Assembly (NCBI GenBank): GCA_947505105.1
Contig: CANNKG010000031.1
Location: 1 to 37,294, forward strand
Direction of reading: 5' to 3'
Length of the DNA: 37,294 nucleotides
Origin: Methylococcaceae bacterium
GTDB taxonomy: Bacteria > Pseudomonadota > Gammaproteobacteria > Methylococcales > Methylomonadaceae
Shown here: in pieces, positions 34,316 to 37,294 of the stretch
How positions within the stretch are numbered: the first letter of the stretch is position 1
Layout: each line of letters begins with the position of its first letter
The notes under the pieces: generated by a model
Database searches by the model: none
Told to the model about the DNA's origin: nothing
What the model saw: only the letters and a program-made list of their open reading frames with translations
Translations under genes and position numbers: made by a program

Positions 34316-34807
34316 ATGACTATTAATGCAGACGATTTTAAACAGGCTTTACAATATTGGGCCAGCGGCGTCACTGTCGTCACAACCCATTCTAAAACCC
34401 ACGGGCGCTTAGGTATGACGGCAACTTCCTTTTCAAGCGTTTCAGTATCACCACCGCAAATACTGGTGTGTATTAACGATTCAGCATTGTCCGCAGCCGG
34501 TATCACGGAAAGCGGCTACTTTGGCGTCAATATTTTAAACGAGAATCAAAAAGATATTTCAAATCTATTTGCAGGCGGCGCAAGCGAACAGGATCGATTT
34601 GCCAGCGTTGCCTGGAGCGAAGGCATGCAAGAAATTCCGGTTTTAGATGAAACAATCGCTACGCTTCAATGCGAAGTGGTAGAACAAGTTCGAGCAGGAA
34701 CTCATTGGATAATTATTGGAAAAGTCATGGATGCTATGTGTAGAAACGGCGAACCATTACTTTATTATCGAACTCAATACAAAAAACTGTCAGGAGAAAG
34801 TCTTTAA
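34316..34807 (+). CDS. Flavin reductase family protein (NADH:FMN oxidoreductase-like)
   Basis: 163 residues, one flavin-reductase-like FMN-binding domain of the HpaC/RutF type: DDFKQALQYWASGVTVVTTHS, GMTATSFSSVSVSPPQILVCINDSA, FGVNILNENQKDISNLFAG and LLYYRTQYKKL. Such proteins supply reduced flavin to two-component monooxygenases or act as free flavin reductases. AGGTG lies just before the ATG. The nearest potential partner monooxygenase is not in the window. It is followed by a terminator and lies 68 bases after prfC. Confidence 0.88.
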   Translation: MTINADDFKQALQYWASGVTVVTTHSKTHGRLGMTATSFSSVSVSPPQILVCINDSALSAAGITESGYFGVNILNENQKDISNLFAGGASEQDRFASVAWSEGMQEIPVLDETIATLQCEVVEQVRAGTHWIIIGKVMDAMCRNGEPLLYYRTQYKKLSGESL

Positions 34808-34855
34808 AAAGCTTTTTGCACTTTAAAGGAAGAGGTTAAAACAGAGGAGGATAAA

Positions 34856-34885
34856 AAACCCTCTCGCCAAATAACGAGAGGGTTT
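34856..34885. terminator. Strong bidirectional intrinsic terminator
   Basis: AAACCCTCTCG (34856-34866) and CGAGAGGGTTT (34875-34885) give a perfect 11-base stem with an 8-base loop, flanked by A- and T-runs. It separates the flavin reductase gene from the convergent small membrane protein. Confidence 0.9.
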
Positions 34886-34890
34886 ATTTT

Positions 34891-35085
34891 TTATTCTACA
34901 AATACGTTGTTCAATCTTTTTGTTTTTTCTAGAGCTGCAGCAGCGGCTTGTTCTGTTACTGTTGCGCCTTTCATCTCAAGATGTTTAGTTTCGTCTTGTT
35001 TCAGTAAAACTGCCAAAACTACGATTGAGAAAATGATCGCACCAATGTACACCCAAAAGTTGTCTTTCTTTTCTACTTCTGCCAT
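34891..35085 (-). CDS. 64-residue single-pass membrane protein of unknown function
   Basis: A charged N terminus (MAEVEKKDN), one transmembrane helix (about 11-28, VYIGAIIFSIVVLAVLL), then a ~35-residue helical tail rich in Glu, Lys and Ala. AGAGGAT stands 8 bases before the ATG, a strong site suggesting good expression, and a strong terminator follows the stop. Not recognised; it could be a subunit of a larger membrane complex. A 15-base dyad (GCTATA-GTT-TATAGC) lies ~60 bases upstream. Confidence 0.75.
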   Translation of the reverse strand: MAEVEKKDNFWVYIGAIIFSIVVLAVLLKQDETKHLEMKGATVTEQAAAAALEKTKRLNNVFVE

Positions 35086-35467
35086 TTTTTTATCCTCTAG
35101 GATTAATTATTATTAGTAAAGCCCAGCCCCTTAATTCAGAGCGAGCTATAGTTTATAGCCATAGCCTGTTTGTCGATGAATCTAGTGCTTCTAAACGACA
35201 TGTAATTTATATCATGGCGGCGGTTTTGTGTCAAAACCATTTTACAATTATAAATTTCAACAAGACTATTGACTTTATTAACAATGTTAATTATCGATAT
35301 ATAAGTTAACTACCTTGTAATAACATGTTAAATTCTTCTCTAAAAAAACGCCCTACAAATTTAATAGCCTACTATCTATCCATTCGGCAAGCACCAGAGC
35401 ACACAACCAATTCTTAGTTTACCATGCAAATTGAGTATGATGAAACATCTCATCTGCACACTCATTC
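35086..35467. other. Gene-free stretch upstream of the small membrane protein
   Basis: No supportable gene. It contains the GCTATA-GTT-TATAGC dyad (35145-35159) near the start of the small membrane protein gene, and GGTTTTG-TGT-CAAAACC (35222-35238), a short perfect hairpin that could mark the end of the leftward phosphatase gene although it lacks a U-tract. 35239-35460 is AT-rich with no clear signal. Confidence 0.5.
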
Positions 35468-36232
35468 CTACATCAATGGAAGCAATTGCCCTAATATTTT
35501 TCCATTGGTAACTAAAATTTGTTTAGGAAAAATTCCAGGATTACCCTTAAAGTCTGTAACCGTTGCCCCTGCTTCTGCTGCAATTAAAGCACCAGCCGCA
35601 ACATCATAGAGATTCAACTCCTGCTCCCAAAAAGCGTCCACTTGACCATCCGCAACCAAACAAAGATCTATCGCAGCCGAACCAAAACGACGATGCCCGG
35701 TCGTTTTCTGAGCTATTCTACAAAAGCGCTCCAAATTGTTCTCTTCCAAATAAGAACGCAAACAGGCGAAACCCGTAGCAATCATCGCATCATCTAAATT
35801 ATCTTCAGAAGACACCTTAATAGATCGTGCATTTTTCCAAGCGCCTTTGCCTTTTTCAGCACAATAATAATCATCCAGTGCTGGCGCATAAACAACTCCG
35901 AAAATTAATTCTTGATTAATTTCCAGCGCTACACTAATACCCCAAAAATACTGACCTTTCGAAAATGAATGCGTGCCGTCAATTGGATCAACTATCCAAC
36001 GAGATTCTTGGTTAGCGCTTTGTCCACTCTCTTCCCCCCAAAATCCGAATTGAGGATATTCATGAGCTAGAGCATTCTTAAGATATTTTTCAACGGCAAT
36101 ATCTGCTTCCGTCACAAAATCGCGCGGTTTTTTCTTACTGACTTCTATTGTATCCAGATTCTTAAAATACCCTAAAGCGATCGAACCTGCTTCACGGATT
36201 ATATTTTCGAGTATGACAGGGGAAATTGACAT
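35468..36232 (-). CDS. Inositol-monophosphatase family protein
   Basis: 254 residues of the Mg-dependent IMPase fold. The metal ligands are visible in GEESG (66-70) and DPIDGT (82-87), and the C-terminal metal Asp is D210 in LYDVAAG (usually WDxAAG; here Tyr replaces Trp). Members include SuhB, HisN and CysQ. It lacks the SuhB-like N terminus and could be a histidinol-phosphatase or 3'-phosphonucleotidase, so no symbol is given. It is a lone gene; no histidine genes are nearby. Confidence 0.88.
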   Translation of the reverse strand: MSISPVILENIIREAGSIALGYFKNLDTIEVSKKKPRDFVTEADIAVEKYLKNALAHEYPQFGFWGEESGQSANQESRWIVDPIDGTHSFSKGQYFWGISVALEINQELIFGVVYAPALDDYYCAEKGKGAWKNARSIKVSSEDNLDDAMIATGFACLRSYLEENNLERFCRIAQKTTGHRRFGSAAIDLCLVADGQVDAFWEQELNLYDVAAGALIAAEAGATVTDFKGNPGIFPKQILVTNGKILGQLLPLM

Positions 36233-36345
36233 AGGTTTAAGGTTTCACAAAGTAGTCATTAAGGCTTCGATTATAGCAATTTGCATTTAAAAACGCCCAC
36301 TTCAGTTCAGAACTAAAATCAAGCCTAACAGGAAATCAAAATAAA

Positions 36346-36373
36346 AAGGCGGTTTGAAATCACAAACCGCCTT
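36346..36373 (-). terminator. Intrinsic terminator of sodB
   Basis: AAGGCGGTTTG (36346-36356) and CAAACCGCCTT (36363-36373): a perfect 11-base stem with a 6-base loop and a T-run on the minus strand, 70 bases after the sodB stop. Confidence 0.88.
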
Positions 36374-36442
36374 ATGTTTAATCAGCACCAAGCAACAACG
36401 AATAAAAAATCACCCGGTTGCTGCGACAAAGCTAATCAGAGA

Positions 36443-37024
36443 TTACGAGGCGAAGTTAGCCGCAGCAAAATCCCAATTCACCAGCGCCCAAAATGCTTCC
36501 AAGTATTTAGGACGTACATTACGATAATCAATATAGTAAGCATGCTCCCAAACATCACAGGTCAACAATGGCGTCTGACCACTTGTCAAAGGACAACCGG
36601 CATTACTGGTACTTACCAAGGCAAGACTGCCATCCGCATTTTTGACCAGCCACGCCCAACCAGAACCAAAAGTTGTTACCGCACATTTTGCGAATTCCTC
36701 CTGAAATGCTGCAAACGATCCAAATTTCTCACCGATTGCGTCAGCTAAAGCACCTGTTGGCTGACCACCACCATTGGGCGATAAACCGTTCCAATAAAAT
36801 GTGTGATTCCAAACCTGAGCCGCATTATTAAAAATACCGCCAGATGATTTTTTTACGATTTCTTCCAGAGACAAACCTTCAAATTCAGTTCCAGGCACCA
36901 AATTATTCAGATTGGTCACATAGGTTTGATGATGCTTGCCATAATGAAAGTCAATCGTTTCCTCAGAAATATGAGGTGCTAAAGCATTCTTTGCATAAGG
37001 CAAGCTTGGAAGTTCAAAAGCCAT
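36443..37024 (-). CDS. sodB: Superoxide dismutase (iron type)
   Basis: 193 residues, standard length for cytoplasmic Fe-SOD. Metal ligands are H27, H74, D157 and H161 ([11 protein letters not shown]). Q70 in [13 protein letters not shown] and the GG-containing FGSGWAWLV region mark the iron rather than manganese form. There is no signal peptide. GGAG lies 8 bases before the ATG. A clear terminator follows, so it is a single-gene unit. Confidence 0.97.
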   Translation of the reverse strand: MAFELPSLPYAKNALAPHISEETIDFHYGKHHQTYVTNLNNLVPGTEFEGLSLEEIVKKSSGGIFNNAAQVWNHTFYWNGLSPNGGGQPTGALADAIGEKFGSFAAFQEEFAKCAVTTFGSGWAWLVKNADGSLALVSTSNAGCPLTSGQTPLLTCDVWEHAYYIDYRNVRPKYLEAFWALVNWDFAAANFAS

Positions 37025-37073
37025 GGGGTTTCTCCGTCAATTAAAAAACAAAATTTCAAATACATTCAACTGA

Positions 37074-37101
37074 ACCATATACCAACTTAAGTTTAGGTCA
37101 A
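37074..37101 (-). promoter_or_regulatory. Candidate sigma-70 promoter for sodB
   Basis: On the minus strand TTGACC (37096-37101) and TATGGT (37074-37079) with 16-base spacing. By eye; about 50 bases before the start codon. Confidence 0.3.
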
Positions 37102-37247
37102 TTGAACATTACCTACTAAATTACTATAGTATTATTACTTTATCACTGCTATAGACTTTCATAAATTAAATTTCCGAAAATACGAAAATTCCCTCTTTTG
37201 TCGGTATGCTTGACGCCATAAGAAAATACCGCCAAAGGAATGCTTGA

Positions 37248-37294
37248 ATGATAGCGCTCACCTTCTCCAAACTGATTTTAGAAAAACTGAAAGA
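37248..37294 (+). CDS. Possible start of a gene running off the right edge
   Basis: ATG at 37248 with AAGGA 8 bases upstream, then MIALTFSKLILEKLK before the edge. Too short to identify; the good ribosome site is the only support. The stretch 37102-37247 holds no other gene. Confidence 0.4.
   Translation, partial: MIALTFSKLILEKLK

Noticed and set aside
35424-35778. Plus-strand frames opposite the phosphatase gene
   Set aside because: Shadow frames of the minus-strand gene with no ribosome sites.
1-37294. CRISPR arrays, tRNA, rRNA, riboswitches
   Set aside because: No regularly spaced repeats, no tRNA- or rRNA-like sequence and no recognisable riboswitch seen on either strand by eye; covariance searches were not possible.

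Overview
The window looks like a chromosomal segment of a gammaproteobacterium. It carries yqgE-ruvX, pilT-pilU, rlmG, an E. coli-type gshA, an iron-sulfur cysH, prfC and an iron-type sodB. A zwf-edd-eda Entner-Doudoroff set, a divergent transketolase, a periplasmic SBP56-type methanethiol oxidase gene and a CopC/HupE-type copper-associated cluster together suggest a methylotroph or methanotroph (order Methylococcales is my best guess). No pmo, mxa/xox, tRNA or rRNA gene is present to confirm this, so the placement is inference.

Layout. 1-1225 (+): tail of an unknown gene, then overlapping yqgE-ruvX. 1309-5453 (-): zwf-edd-eda transcribed leftward. 5581-6276 (-): yggS. 6495-9451 (+): pilT, pilU and an LprI-like secreted protein. 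9529-9909 (-): small secreted helical protein. 10106-13713 (-): sialidase-fold lipoprotein, CopC, membrane-anchored lipoprotein and HupE-like protein. 13908-14987 (+): SUMF1-domain protein and a 40-residue lipoprotein. 15045-17797 (-): COG2509 flavoprotein and rlmG. 17946-20317 (+): hydrolase-like lipoprotein and metallophosphoesterase. 20500-22407 (-): divergent transketolase.

22690-25640 is the accessory part. It holds the last codons of a second MauG/SCO-type gene, the first codons of an integron integrase, an attI-like site with direct repeats and a GTTAGGC core, two orphan genes, a broken REP-associated transposase and a RelE-like toxin-antitoxin pair. Two copies of a ~72 bp palindromic repeat in opposite orientation lie at 19227 and 23566. 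Three copies or half-copies of a shorter GTCTCGTTCCC palindrome lie at 19441, 20383 and 25600.

25641-30007 (-) is a probable methanethiol oxidation unit: a TetR regulator, a DUF4242 protein, mtoX, and a gene fusing a SCO1-like copper-chaperone domain to a di-heme MauG/cytochrome c peroxidase domain. Nearly identical 18 bp operator-like sites (17/18 bases match) lie before tetR and before the DUF4242 gene. Sulfur assimilation (cysH) and glutathione synthesis (gshA) follow immediately. The right end holds prfC, a flavin reductase, a small membrane protein, an inositol-monophosphatase-family gene, sodB and the possible start of another gene.
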